Assembly: GCA_018806915.1 (NCBI GenBank)
Contig: JAGKQI010000048.1
Coordinates: forward strand, 62,001 to 126,000
DNA: 64,000 bases
Reading direction: 5' to 3'
DNA from: Phytophthora colocasiae
Lineage: Eukaryota > Oomycota > Peronosporomycetes > Peronosporales > Peronosporaceae
In this document: piece after piece, positions 53,206 through 63,726 of the stretch
Layout: every line of letters starts with the position of its first letter
Position numbering within the stretch: the stretch's first letter is position 1
Notes under the pieces: model-generated
What the model was told of the DNA's origin: nothing
The model's input: only the letters and a program-made list of their open reading frames with translations
Databases searched by the model: none
Translations under genes and position numbers: made by a program

Positions 53206-53835
53206 TTATAGGCACTTCTCCCCCCCTTGACAGCAACATTTTCTCGTTACTACTGCACTTCCCACTGGAAACCGGTGCAGCATTAGTTTCTCCACTCCGA
53301 GCCAACGCTTCCTTGTCAACGTTGGTGTAGTGGCTTTTTTCGCTCGAGCAGGACGTAAAAGCGTTCGTCCTCCCTTATTTTCTTTGTCTGTTCGCTCTTG
53401 GGCAGAGGCTGCTGCTAAAACTGTAGAGATGTTCACCGTCGCTCCAGCTTGACACGTCAAATAGCGTCGAGGATTGATAGCGATCTGGGGCGCCACCACT
53501 GCTCGAAACACTGTGGATCGACCGCGAAGGTAGATGCATTGGTGCTCTTTACTGTGGGCGCTGTCCTCCTGCAGCTTGGTATGCTCCACATCCGACACAC
53601 AAAGGGCTCTATCCAAAGCAGCAAGGGCCAGAGCTGCAGTAGTGCCACCAATTACAGCCGTCAGCAGTCGTAGCAGAGTATCTTCACCGTCTGCGTCCGT
53701 CAAGTCGTTTAGATGAGATGTGAACCACTCGAGTAGCAGCAATGATCCCTGCTCTAAGGAGTTATCGGACGGCAGCGCACAACATTTCTCCAAGTGTCCA
53801 GCTAAATGCCCAACTCGATCTCTTTCCACCTCCAT
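53206..53835 (-). CDS. Unknown protein, possible SWIM-type fold
   Basis: An intact 209-codon frame. Its first half is helical (NSLEQGSLLLLEWFTSHLND, LLRLLTAVIGGTTAALALAA, LDRALCVSDVEHT), and the middle has CIYLRGRSTVFRAVV then RRYLTCQAG. An alanine-rich helix followed by a ..LDR.....V.. strand and a later Cys weakly recalls ZSWIM7-type proteins, but the Cys/His pattern needed for that call is not convincing. Treat as unknown. The C-terminus is Lys/Arg-rich. Confidence 0.35.
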   Translation of the reverse strand: MEVERDRVGHLAGHLEKCCALPSDNSLEQGSLLLLEWFTSHLNDLTDADGEDTLLRLLTAVIGGTTAALALAALDRALCVSDVEHTKLQEDSAHSKEHQCIYLRGRSTVFRAVVAPQIAINPRRYLTCQAGATVNISTVLAAASAQERTDKENKGGRTLLRPARAKKATTPTLTRKRWLGVEKLMLHRFPVGSAVVTRKCCCQGGEKCL

Positions 53836-53859
53836 GCCACTGCATTCCCTGCCTACCTA

Positions 53860-54369
53860 GATCGAGATCTCGCTGAAGCTGCTTTTGTCGTTTTTTTTGC
53901 CCTTGGCCTTACGAGCTATTCTCAAGGCAGCAGGCTCTGCTGTTTTCTTCTTCTTGCCCTTAGCCTTCATGACAGGCCAAATCACCACCTCGTTGGTTGA
54001 AGTCTCCCTTCTTACCACATTTTCTTCTTTTTGTTGTCAGCAGAGCCAGAAGCTGCGGATGTTTCGGCCTTAGCCTCCTCCTTCTCCTCTTCCTTGGCCG
54101 GGGCGTCCTCAGCCTTGATGCCGAGATCGGCCAGAGCAGCTTCATCTCAAGTTCGTTCTTCTCCTTTTTGGAGAGTGTGCCAGCCGGAACCGCCGCCTTC
54201 TTGGGAGCCGCAACAGCAGGCGTCTCCGTCTCTTCCTCCTCTTCGCTCTCACTCTCACTGTCCTTTTCTTCTTCCTCTTCCTCCTCGACAACATCCTCGC
54301 GTGCATCCCGTCGTCGCTGTCATCGCCCCAAGCGGACGTTGACAGGTTGTTCACGAAACTGGAGAACAT
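53860..54369 (-). CDS. Acidic, lysine-rich protein, probably spliced or frame-broken
   Basis: From the ATG at 54369: SSFVNNLSTSAWGDDSDDG, then (after a frame change) DVVEEEEEEEKDSESESEEE, TPAVAAPKKAAVPAGTLSKK and LADLGIKAEDAPAKEEEKEE, then GKKKKTAEPAALRIARKAKG and SSFSEISI with a stop near 53860. Alternation of Glu runs and Lys runs suggests a nuclear or ribosome-associated factor. Two frame joins (about 54300 and about 54150) and an unplaced join near 54005 are needed; some may be short introns. No family recognised. Serine-rich plus-strand frames here are shadows. Confidence 0.4.
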
Positions 54370-54744
54370 TTTGCTCTACGCGGGCTCAGCTGTATTTTCT
54401 TGCACTTTTCCGGCTGCAGGGCCGGCTCAGCGTGCTCATACTGGGCGGGGATAGATGGCGAGGAATGATTTTGAGTTCCTGAATTTTTTGTGATAGATAG
54501 TCTAAAAGTAGAGGTTATTTTCGGGCGGCTACTCCGAATTACGACAAGGTTTTTTCGCCAAGTCCATTGACAGAACTCACTATTAGAAGCTTATCTCAAC
54601 TCTGATTGGATACTTCTAACCAATAAGCGAAAAGTAAGCGAAATCATGTGGTAAACCGATGGGAACATTGATTTCCCTACCCCCATAGCATACAAATTTC
54701 TATATTATCTCTATCCCAGCAAAGCTGGGATAACAGCGGCCACC

Positions 54745-55016
54745 GGTGGGTTAAGCTGAAGAACCAGCCAGCTCAAAGTCCCGATCTCAACTGCATGGAC
54801 CTGGGTTTCTTCGCAAGCATCCAGTCCCTTCAGTCACTTACAGGAACAAGAACAACGGAGGAACTGATTAAAGAAGTGAGGCGTGCGTTTGAAGCAACGA
54901 CAGCTGAGACGCTGAACAAAACATTCCTGACTCTGCAGCATGTCATGTTGCAATCATGGCGTCTGGCGGTCGCAATGATTATCGACTTGGCCACCTACAC
55001 AAGGACAAGCTCCTAA
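54745..55016 (+). pseudogene. Tc1/mariner-type transposase C-terminal fragment
   Basis: LKNQPAQSPDLNCMDLGFFA then SIQSLQ..TTEELIKEVRRA, ETLNKTFLTLQHVMLQSW. The NQP..SPDLN..D.GFF..IQSLQ motif marks the final catalytic acid of an oomycete mariner-like family. The rest of the gene is absent upstream. A TATCCCAGC..GCTGGGATA hairpin sits about 25 bp before it (54711-54731). Confidence 0.65.
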
Positions 55017-55266
55017 GAACCGGTATCCGGACAGTCCTTGTGTTCTCTATCCTTTTTTGCTGTAGTGAGCCTTTGCATATCTTATAAGCCGAAAAAAAAC
55101 GAGGCGGAGCGCTACGCATTTTTTCTTAAATGTGCAGTATTTTCCTCACAGAGGTAGTATAATGGTGTGACACACACTGTTATGTCTCCACAGTGTAATT
55201 CACACATGAATCAATGAGCGGATGGTTCTTGGATTGATTTCACCCCCTCCTGAACGATTCCGATTC

Positions 55267-55764
55267 TTACGCTAATCCGTTGAACCAATCGATAAATGAA
55301 CCGAAGCCAAAGGGTTTCTCCGTAGTCGGTGTTGGCGTTCTTGGTTCAGGAGTCGCAGTAGCATTCCTTCAGGGGTGGCAGTCGGAGTTGGCGTCGGGGT
55401 CTCCGTTGCTCTGTTTTTCTTACGTTTCCTCCTTTTCCTCTTCCTCCCAAAAAAGGCCGCTCAATGTCTCTGAGCCGTCAGCCGATGAGCTCTCGCTGTC
55501 CTCGTACTCCTCCTCCTGTAGCGTATCGTTGTCTTCCTCTTGTAGCGTTGAAAACTCGTAGCCAGTCGTAGTCTTCGTCTCCGCGTCATTCTTCGTCTCA
55601 GCTATCAGAAACCGGTCGGTCTTTCCTTCAACGTAAGGCTGGTAGCGGGTTTCAGCAGGTGTACGCAGGGAAGTGGACTTGGCCGAATTCGGGACGACTT
55701 GGAGGCCGTTGGAACTCGCGAGTAGAGCAGCAGCAGCCACCACCACGACGTGCTGGAGCTGCAT
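55267..55764 (-). pseudogene. Secreted effector-like gene with two apparent frame breaks
   Basis: From the ATG at 55764 there is a signal peptide (VVVVAAAALLASSNG) and an RFLI motif followed by AETKNDAE, an RxLR-like position near residue 52. A Glu/Ser-rich stretch follows, to a stop at 55420. Downstream the coding signature continues in another phase with a Lys/Arg run, then a Pro/Thr repeat region, and in a third phase to a stop at 55267-55269. The first change is at a run of six A/T bases. Either the gene is broken or the assembly has single-base errors. It is not a close relative of the effectors at 5-7 kb. Confidence 0.5.
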
Positions 55765-55844
55765 CGTCCAGGTGTGTTGAGCACTTCTTCTCTCGGATGA
55801 CGATTATGGACTGAGAAATGAAAGCTTCACTCGATGCGACTCGC

Positions 55845-55887
55845 ATGGGAAGCCAGCCACTCGCATTGCGAGTGGCTTGCTTCCCAT
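55845..55887. repeat. Inverted repeat with 21-bp arms, 1-bp spacer
   Basis: ATGGGAAGCCAGCCACTCGC and its reverse complement meet almost head to head with a single mismatch. It lies about 80 bp upstream of the effector-like ATG at 55764, so it is in that gene's promoter or leader. Confidence 0.85.
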
Positions 55888-55981
55888 CAATCCAGAGCTT
55901 ACTTACCGGTAGACTACCGGCGGTAGTCGATCGATGCATGGAAGAGAGCCGTTCTGTGAATATGTTTATGATGGTGAGCAG

Positions 55982-56034
55982 GAAACACTGATCATCACTG
56001 ATGATCAGTGTTTCGATGATTCATCAGTGTTTCC
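55982..56034. repeat. Inverted repeat GAAACACTGATCAT with an extra half-copy
   Basis: Perfect 14-bp arms (55982-55995 and 56001-56014) around five bases, followed by a third ATCAGTGTTTC at 56023-56033. It is the second such structure within 200 bp. Confidence 0.8.
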
Positions 56035-56834
56035 GCGGCTTTATCCAACGCTGACTGATGCTAGCTTGGGCCCAAGAATTGGCACTAGAGACATAGAGAA
56101 AATGTACTTCGAAGTATCAACTTGTACAGTAGATGTAGTGATTGTCTTTTTTCGCTCAATAATCTTGAACGGACCGGGAATAAGCCACACAGAAACCTCT
56201 CTAGTATGTAGCAATGAGTGCTTGTGTAACGTGCACGATCTGCCATGCTGTACGATGTTTACACACCGCCAGCACAGAAGCAAAAAGGAGATCAGCTGAA
56301 TCAGCTGAGCTGATGGCCGCATTGTCCTCGCCGTTCTGACACATCCACGATCGAGTATGTTACGTGGAAAGACGTGCATTTAGGCATGTTTAGGGTAATC
56401 TACCAGGAATTCAGTCTCAGCTTGTCCTGAGAATTACAGATTCTCAGGAATGTATTCCCGGTTGAGTGCATTGCCAAAATCGATTTTTCCGTGCAGTGCC
56501 TTCCAATCGATGGCACAGCGCCATGGTTAACCAAGTCGAGCTACTGCAGTGGTATATCGTGACACACAGAGGGTTCAGCCGCAAAAACAAGCTACGCTAC
56601 TTGAACCTGATCATCTACGTTGAGCGCCCGGTGTTGTGTTTGATCTATCGACCTACTCTAACGCTGCAGCAGCAGCAGCAGTAGCATTGGCTTGTGCTCA
56701 GCCGCAGGTCACGGTATGAAGTCGTCGCGTTCCTACATCACGCGTGGTCCGCACCAACTCGCCCTTATCAACAGCGTGGACGCAAAGGCGCCTACAAATA
56801 GACGCTCTGGAAGCCGAAGGGGGAGCGCCAGACA
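56035..56834. other. Region without a supported gene
   Basis: Overlapping short frames only. A (CAG)5 run near 56660-56678 gives a Gln run in one of them. The frame 56698-56910 (minus) may be an alternative C-terminus of the next gene, reached by one frame change. Confidence 0.35.
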
Positions 56835-57656
56835 TCAACGCTGCTCTAAAGCTTGGCAGCACCCGCTTGACGAACTTGTTGTAGGTCGCTTTGAACGCCA
56901 CCTGGTACAATACCGGTTGCCCACCACAGACTTGTCCACCGTCACCTTACTGCTCACACTCTTGCCCGTCGACGCGTCCAGCACTTGAGCGTAGATCGTA
57001 CGAGATCCACCCTCCGCCAGGTAGCCTCCTGCCGAACTGCCTTCCCACATCGCCAACAAGCCGCCGTCGCCGATAGCTGCCAGGTGTGGAGCACGCTCGT
57101 TCGCGTCCGTTCCACCCAACGTGATGTCCTCGCTGGCTGCAGCGTTGATAGCGAACTGGATCAGGTGAACCTTCGCGTTGTCTCCCTGGCCGTTGCTCAC
57201 CGTCGCCCAGTACTTTGACGCCGCACCGCTCGGCACGATGTCGCCCAGGTTGGCGGCCGCCAGGTCCACAGGGTAAATCGTCGTTCCCCAGTCGTTCGGC
57301 GGCATGATGCGGTTGTTGCTGTCCGTCTTACAGATCGACGCGTACCCCTTCTTACGGCTGTCGTACGTGATACGCTCGTAACCGGAGTGCGAGCAACCCC
57401 AGTCGAACGAGTCCGCCTGCGCCACAATCTTGCCGGACGGACCCACAACTTTCATCCGATCACCTTGGTGAATATTGATACATCCGCCCTCGGACGTCGA
57501 GATGGCACAGCCGAAGTATGCGGCCCAGTTCGTGCCGTCCGACGCGATGCGACCGTGGTGAGCGTACCACCAGATCATGTACACGTCTGCGCCGGAACCT
57601 GCTGTCGAGTACGGAGGAAGCGATGAACTGGACGACGTCAGCTTCGTGGCCCACGA
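56835..57656 (-). CDS. Conserved oomycete protein of unknown function, C-terminal part (gene interrupted)
   Basis: From 57656 downward the frame reads WATKLTSSSSSLPPYSTAGS, VYMIWWYAHHGRIASDGTNW, CINIHQGDRMKVVGPSGKIV, QADSFDWGCSHSGYERITYD and GDGGLLAMWEGSSAGGYLAE. Repeated Gly/Asp/Trp turns and dispersed Cys suggest a beta-rich, probably secreted protein, perhaps a propeller; this is inference. It joins in frame to the segment at 63727-64000 once the Gypsy element is removed (..YDGTKES/WATKL..). The ATG at 57665 that begins the local open frame lies inside the LTR and is not the start. Confidence 0.6.
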   Translation of the reverse strand, partial: SWATKLTSSSSSLPPYSTAGSGADVYMIWWYAHHGRIASDGTNWAAYFGCAISTSEGGCINIHQGDRMKVVGPSGKIVAQADSFDWGCSHSGYERITYDSRKKGYASICKTDSNNRIMPPNDWGTTIYPVDLAAANLGDIVPSGAASKYWATVSNGQGDNAKVHLIQFAINAAASEDITLGGTDANERAPHLAAIGDGGLLAMWEGSSAGGYLAEGGSRTIYAQVLDASTGKSVSSKVTVDKSVVGNRYCTRWRSKRPTTSSSSGCCQALEQR

Positions 57657-58027
57657 TGTTACCAATTGGTCTATGTTTGATCAGTATGGGCAGATACTTT
57701 CATAGTAGCCGAAATTGGCAGGAGAAAACGTTTGCCAGGAATCGAGAAGGTGAGAGAAAGCTGTGAGGTTTCACAGTCTGCATATCTACATAGTTCTATA
57801 ACTAGCAGGCACTGGTAGTAGTTTCAAAACGACTGCCAAAGTTGCCTCTTCATCACTCTGAAAAAACACGATAACAGAGCAATACTGTCCTCATCCTTGC
57901 TTCGTTCCTGCATTCAACGTAGCTTCCTCAGCTTAAAGGATCTGGTGGTCATCCGAACGTCTTCTTCAGGAGTGGGTGCCACCATATTTTTGCAACATTG
58001 TAGCCTTAGTCAAGGAACTACAGCAGA

Positions 58028-59358
58028 ATGAGTGATAGTCACATGGAAGAAAGTTCCAGTTCAACGGGCTGGTACCTCCGCTTACAGCTGAAGAAGTAAT
58101 ATCGCTACGTGGCCTTCTGGCGGAGTTCCATACAATGCAAACCAAGCTCGAAAAGCTTAGTGCTGATCAAGTGGGAATAACCGAGGGAATGGCAGAATAC
58201 GCACTGAAGAGTGACGAGAAGCACATGGCTAGTGCTCAGATCATGAAGGACAACCAACAGGTACTCCAACAACTTGCGTCTCAAACCCAAACGGCTTCAC
58301 AGCACAAGGAAGTACGCTTAAGTACGATTGAAACCCGCGTCGGTATGCTAACGTCACAAATAATGGAGTTGAGAAACGAGATGAGTCTCGCTATTGAGAA
58401 CATCAACACTCTCAAAGACATAGTAAACAAAATTGAGCCAGGCTCGTTGGTTATTTGGCTCAGATGATCTTTACCCTGAGTGGGACGTCGCCGGGCCTGC
58501 GCCGGATGAAGCTTTGAATGTTTTCTCACCGGCGGACCTGGAGAAACAAGTGGAGAAGTGTCTGAAACAAAAGGAAACACCTGTATACGGCGGAGACGAC
58601 TCCGACGATATTGAGGTATACGCCTTAAATATGATGACTTGGTATGCAGCGTATGGGTTATACTTCAAAAATCCCCAAGTGGATTCTCGAGTTGGCCAGC
58701 TCATGATGAACCATACGCGAGGCAAAGCAAAACATTGGTTGCTTCGCGATTACAAAACCCTCGGACATGGACGTCAATGATTAAAGGGATGCGCAACCGC
58801 TTTGTCACCAAGGCAAAAGAAGAAGACCTTGTCGCGAGCTTCTTCGATTGTAAACAGGGAACTAAGTCGCTGGATATGTACATCGAGGAATTCGTGCGTC
58901 TTGGTAACACGGACGATGTCTCTGAGCAGTATAAAATGATATTGTTCAAAAAAGGCTTGAAATCGTCTAAATTGCGCGAACTTCTCCAAGTGCGTGAATT
59001 TGACTCCTTAGTGATCTCCTTGACGGAGCTAGAGGTTAAATCCGAAAGAAAACGACAGTGAAACGGTAAAAAACACGACAAAATCGACCAAGAAAACGAC
59101 ACTGCCGGAGCCAAAACCACGAAGTCGAACAAATCAGCGTTGCTCGTCGTCGCGCTGCCTTGAAACAGGCCACACAGCAGATAAGTGCTGGGCGTTGCAC
59201 CCCGAATTGAAACCGCAATGGCTTTTGAATCGCGAAAGAGTTAGAAACAATGTCGCCTCGGCGCATGAAACTCAGGCACAATCATCTGACAGCAAACTTT
59301 GGGAAGTGCTAACAGCTATTCAGGCGGATCTGTCGAAAATCAAAGCTGATTTAAACTA
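58028..59358 (+). pseudogene. Gypsy element 2 gag with zinc knuckle, broken
   Basis: A coil (LEKLSADQVGITEGMAEYAL, then RVGMLTSQIMELRNEMSLAI) leads, after frame changes near 58460 and 58770, into the retrotransposon gag domain: MTWYAAYGLYFKNPQVDSRV, GKAKHWLLRDYKTL, FDCKQGTKSLDMYIEEFVRL. A CCHC-like knuckle (CLETGHTADKCWALHPE) follows after another change near 59060. The ATG at 58028 is a possible start, but its frame stops at once. Confidence 0.7.
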
Positions 59359-60362
59359 ACTGGTTCTGGAGATGGCGTCCCAGGACCTACCACAGCCGAC
59401 GACAGTCTCATTTCTTGGAGTTTTGATCCAGGAAGACAGACAACATAAAATATTTCACAGAGAAACAAACGTCAGCAACAGACTGGAACCGATACCAAAT
59501 TAAAAGGTTAGCTGTGTTTGCAATGACGGGATTTTCCGGGGTTCTGCATTCTTCGATGAAGGGGCCGATTTCTGTGGAGTTAGTGAAAATTTCTTGAGGC
59601 AAAACGGATTAATGGATTTAGTTGTGGATCGAGGAAATTTCACGGTCACGTATGGAAATGGAAAGATGGAAGTATTCCGAATCGCACCATTTCGTTGAGT
59701 ATCTTCGTGGATGAGATGTCTGCATTTGATTTTGATTTCAATGTGTGCCTTATTCCTAATGGATGCGACTTGATGATGGGAGTTCCGTGGAAACGGAAAA
59801 TGGAAGCCCATAATTGACTGGGCGACCGACAGAGTGTACGACACCGATCACTTTGTCAAATTAGTGGTGAAACATGGTAAGAAACCACCTTACAAGGCAG
59901 TGCGGCGGCAACAGGATATTGAACTACGAACGCCTGTCTTAAAAATCAAAAATCGACGACAACAGCGGCCAACCAAGCTGCATATACTACGAGTCTGACT
60001 GAAAAGCAGTTCCACTTCAGCGAAAGCATGGAATGACCAGTTACATCTCGATGAAACAAGCAAAACGAATTGTCAAAAGAAGGCTTTCGAATTTTTGGTA
60101 GTATTATCTCAGAAAACGATCAATGCAATTTACACAGCGTGGCGAATGGAAGTGAAGTTCTCCCGGTGTATCTTGATGAGATTGTATCGAACAAACAGCA
60201 TATGAATGCGGCCAGGACCAAGACGCGTGAAAAGTCAAAGCGTCACGCAACAACGGATCAGGACTCGTTCAAATCAGAACCCGGCATACCCCTTGATCAA
60301 GAAGTACGAAAAATATTCCGTAAACAACTACCTAAAGGGCCCCGGTTCACGGAGAACACGAA

Positions 60363-61735
60363 ATGGAATTAAACCCTGGTCATGGTGCTATTTTCCGTCC
60401 GCAGTGGCGATTAAGCCCTGAACAAACTAGAACTTTGCGTGAATGGTTAAGAGAGATGCTTGCTGCTGGACTTATTCGACCTAGCATTTCACCTCATGGT
60501 GCACCGACTTTCTGCATTAGGAAGCCGGTGGGGTGGCGTATTGTGCATGACTACCGCGCGATGAATGAACACACGATACGACAATCAACGCCTATGCCAA
60601 GGAAGATAACATTTTAGATCGGATGGCTGGATGCTGCTGGTTCAGTTGTTTTGACTTGTTGTCCAGTTATTACCAGATACGCATGAGAGAAAAGGATATT
60701 CCGTTAACAGCGTTTCAAACTCCGGACGGTCTTTTTCGGTACATTGCTGTACCTATGGGTTTAAGTAATGCCCCTGCAACTTTTAATCGTATTGTAGCTG
60801 GGATTTTTAAGGATTTGGCAGACACAGTGGCAACATACTTTGATGATATCTACGTGTTTACTCGCGGGACAGACGTCAAAATGCATTTAGAAGCTGTCGA
60901 ACGTGTCTTTCGACGTTGCCAAGAACGGCAACTGTACCTGAAACTAGCTAAGTCAACTATATGCAGCCACGAAATCCCTTGTCTGGGCGATTTCGTAGGC
61001 GTTCGAGGTGTCAGGATCGACCCTGATAAAGTGGCAGTGATTCGAGACTGGCCTACTCCTCGCAGCGTTAAAGATTTACAGTCATTCTTGGGCACGACGG
61101 TTTACGTCCAGCGATTCTGCAGTCACTACTCCGAGATCAGTGCTCCATTATTCAATTTAGTAAAATCGAAGGCAAAGTCCTCGTCTGGACCCCAGTGGCA
61201 CAGGCAGCTTTTGACAAGCTTAAAATGGCGTTATCTCAAACGCCGGTGTTGGCACTTCCTGATTTTTCTCGTCCCTTTCGTATTCGAACGGATGCTTCCC
61301 GGTTTGCCATAGGAGGTGTTCTTTTTCAGATGTCATCCTGTTCAGAGGAGGTCGAGCAGCAACAACGAAATACAAGTTCTGGCATCGAACACCCCATAGC
61401 TTTTACGGGAAGAAAACTCACATCAGCCGAACTAAATTATCCTACTCACGAACAGGAGATGTTAGCAATTATCCACTGCTTGAATATTTGGCGTGTGTAC
61501 CTTATTGATGGAGGGTGCACTGTGGAGACCGATCACCGTTCATTAGAGAAAGTCCTAACGCAAAAAGTATTAATCGCCGTATCTGCCGCTGGTACGATCA
61601 ACTCGCAGATTATAATTTGAAATTCAGCTATATTCCGGGCGAGACAAACACAGTAGCAGACGCCCTTAGTAGACGCAGCGATTTTGAAATTGATTTCCTG
61701 GGCCAGAAAAATAAGCAACTGTACGCAGTGAAACA
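60363..61735 (+). pseudogene. Gypsy element 2 reverse transcriptase and RNase H, broken
   Basis: HGAPTFCIRKPVGWRIVHDY (60363-60617), then FSCFDLLSSYYQIRMREKDI, VPMGLSNAPATFNRIVAGIF and the catalytic TVATYFDDIYVFTRG. After a change near 61190, RNase H reads FRIRTDASRFAIGGVLFQMS and NYPTHEQEMLAIIHCLNIW, ending with NTVADALSRRSD. The YFDD box is intact. A short protease-like region lies upstream (about 59490-59830) but is too degraded to name residues. Confidence 0.85.
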
Positions 61736-63408
61736 ATTAGCACCGCTATCGTTGATGGATCAAGTTCGCAGAGCTCAAGACACTCAGAAAGAAGTGTTAC
61801 ACAGCTTGAAGAACAAGCAGAAGCCGAATGTTTCTCATACCGAACGTTTTCGCTATTCTGAAATCGAGGATATGATTTACTACGACATGAATGGTGCCTC
61901 TCGCGTGTGGATACCAGCTGAGAGTATTGAAATCCAAAATGCCATTCTGTGGGAGCTGCATGATAGTGCTCTTAGTGGTCACCCAGGAATTGAAAAAACG
62001 ATTCATGCCGTTCAAGAGAGATTTTATTGGCGTAACATGGCGCGGAAGATTACACAATACGTCAAGACTTGTCAGGCTTGTCAGCGAAGTAAAGGGAGAA
62101 CAGGAAAGGCACCTGGGTGTTTGCGTCCACTGGAAGTAGCAACAGCAAGGTGGGAATCTATCGGAATGGATTTTGTTACTGGACTTCCGAAAAATAAGAA
62201 GGAAATGATGCGGTTGTTGTGATTACCGATCGTCTAACAAAACGGGCGCATTTATTGAAACGAATACGACAATCTCAGCAGAGGAATTCGCTTCACTGTT
62301 CCTAAACCACTACGTGCGATATCATGGGATTCCACGCGACATCACTTCTGATAGAGATTCTAAGTTTACTTCGAAGTTCTGGCAGGAATGTGCTAGGTTA
62401 ACCGGCACCAAGTTGAGGATGGCTGCTGCATGTCAGCAGAGAACGGACGGACAAGTAGAGCGTATCAACGCGATTTTGGCTTCTTATCTTAGGAGCTACG
62501 CGAGTGGATACAAGAACGATTGGGCAGACTACTTGGCATTGGCCGAGTTCGCATACAACAGGCATTATCAAGCCAGTATTCAAATGACACCATTTTTCGC
62601 TGACTTAGGATACAATCCTCCGATGCCGGTGCACAATGAAGTTCTAACTCCAGAAAAGGCGAAGGACGCATCCACGACTTTCCTTTTGCATATGGAAAAA
62701 ATTCTGCGTGAGCTTCAAGCAAAAATCCGCGACGTTGCGCGAAATATGAAGTTACAGTTTGACAAAGGAAGGCGTGATCAAACCTTCCAGCTAGGGGATA
62801 TGGTACTTGTATCTACAAGAAATTTGAGTGTGGAAAATGCTGGTGCACTCAAGCGGAAATTGGCACCCAAATGGATTGGACCGTACGAAGTAGTTGAAAA
62901 ACAACATGGGGGTACCTCATATCGATTGAATTTACCATCGCAAGTAACGCTATACCCGGTATTTCACACTATGAATCTAAAGCCTTTTCGGAAAGACGAT
63001 TCTCAATCTCGACGAAATGTTGTACCTACAGTGCGATTGAAGGACGGAGACGAAGGACATTTGATCGAGGATATTGTGGAGCATCGACTAAGTAAGGAAG
63101 GGCTGGATGAATACAAGTGCAAGTGGGTCGGTTCGAGCGATGACTACACTTGGGAACCAGTGGCTAATTTACAGTCGGTACCTGGTCTGATCAAAGGGAT
63201 TTCTAAGGCGACTAAATGGAATGAACCCGCGGGTTCCAAACGATTACAAAGGAAAACGTGCTGGTATACTATACGTTACTCACGACGACCAAGCAGGTTC
63301 CTGGGCGGGCGGATTATCTACCATGACAATTCATCGAAGTGTGTCTCCTTTCCACACGACGTAGGTCTCTTCCAAGGGAGGTCGTGTTACCAATTGGTCT
63401 ATGTTTGA
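61736..63408 (+). pseudogene. Gypsy element 2 integrase and chromodomain, one frame break
   Basis: Zinc domain HDSALSGHPGIEKTIHAVQE..YVKTCQACQRSKG, then the core MDFVTGLPKNKK. A frame change at about 62215-62240 precedes IPRDITSDRDSKFTSKFWQE and RTDGQVERINAILASYLRSY. The C-terminal domain has FQLGDMVLVSTRNL and KLAPKWIGPYEVVEKQHGGT; the chromodomain is HLIEDIVEHRLSKEGLDEYK then CKWVGSSDDYTWEP. From 62314 to the chromodomain the frame is open for 364 codons. Confidence 0.88.
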
Positions 63409-63726
63409 TCCAGTATGGGCAAGATACTTTCATAGTAGCCGAAATTGGCAGGAGAAAACGTTTGCCAGGAATCGAGAAGGTGAGAGAAAGCTGTGAGGTT
63501 TCACAGTCTGCATATCTACATAGTTCTATAACTAGCAGGCACTGGTAGTAGTTTCAAAACGACTGCCAAAGTTGCCTCTTCATCACTCTGAAAAAACACG
63601 ATAACAGAGCAATACTGTCCTCATCCTTGCTTCGTTCCTGCATTCAACGTAGCTTCCTCAGCTTAAAGGATCTGGTGGTCATCCTAACGTCTTCTTCAGG
63701 AGTGGGTGCCACCATATTTTGCAACA

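Larger units (their letters stand above)
57657..63726 (+). mobile_element. Ty3/Gypsy retrotransposon with chromodomain (element 2)
   Basis: LTRs at 57657-57997 (341 bp) and 63385-63726 (342 bp), both TGTTACC..GCAACA, differ at only four positions. The 5-bp target CACGA is duplicated (57652-57656, 63727-63731). AAGGGAGGTCG before the right LTR is the likely purine tract. The primer-binding site right after the left LTR (TTGTAGCC..) is not a standard TGG start. Coding order on the plus strand is gag, protease, RT, RNase H, integrase, chromodomain. Confidence 0.93.

Noticed and set aside
53997..54482. Serine-rich 161-codon frame on the plus strand
   Set aside because: It is the complement of Glu/Lys-rich codons of the minus-strand acidic gene.
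56466..56684. 72-codon frame ending in a Gln run
   Set aside because: The Gln run is a short CAG microsatellite; the rest has no recognisable features.
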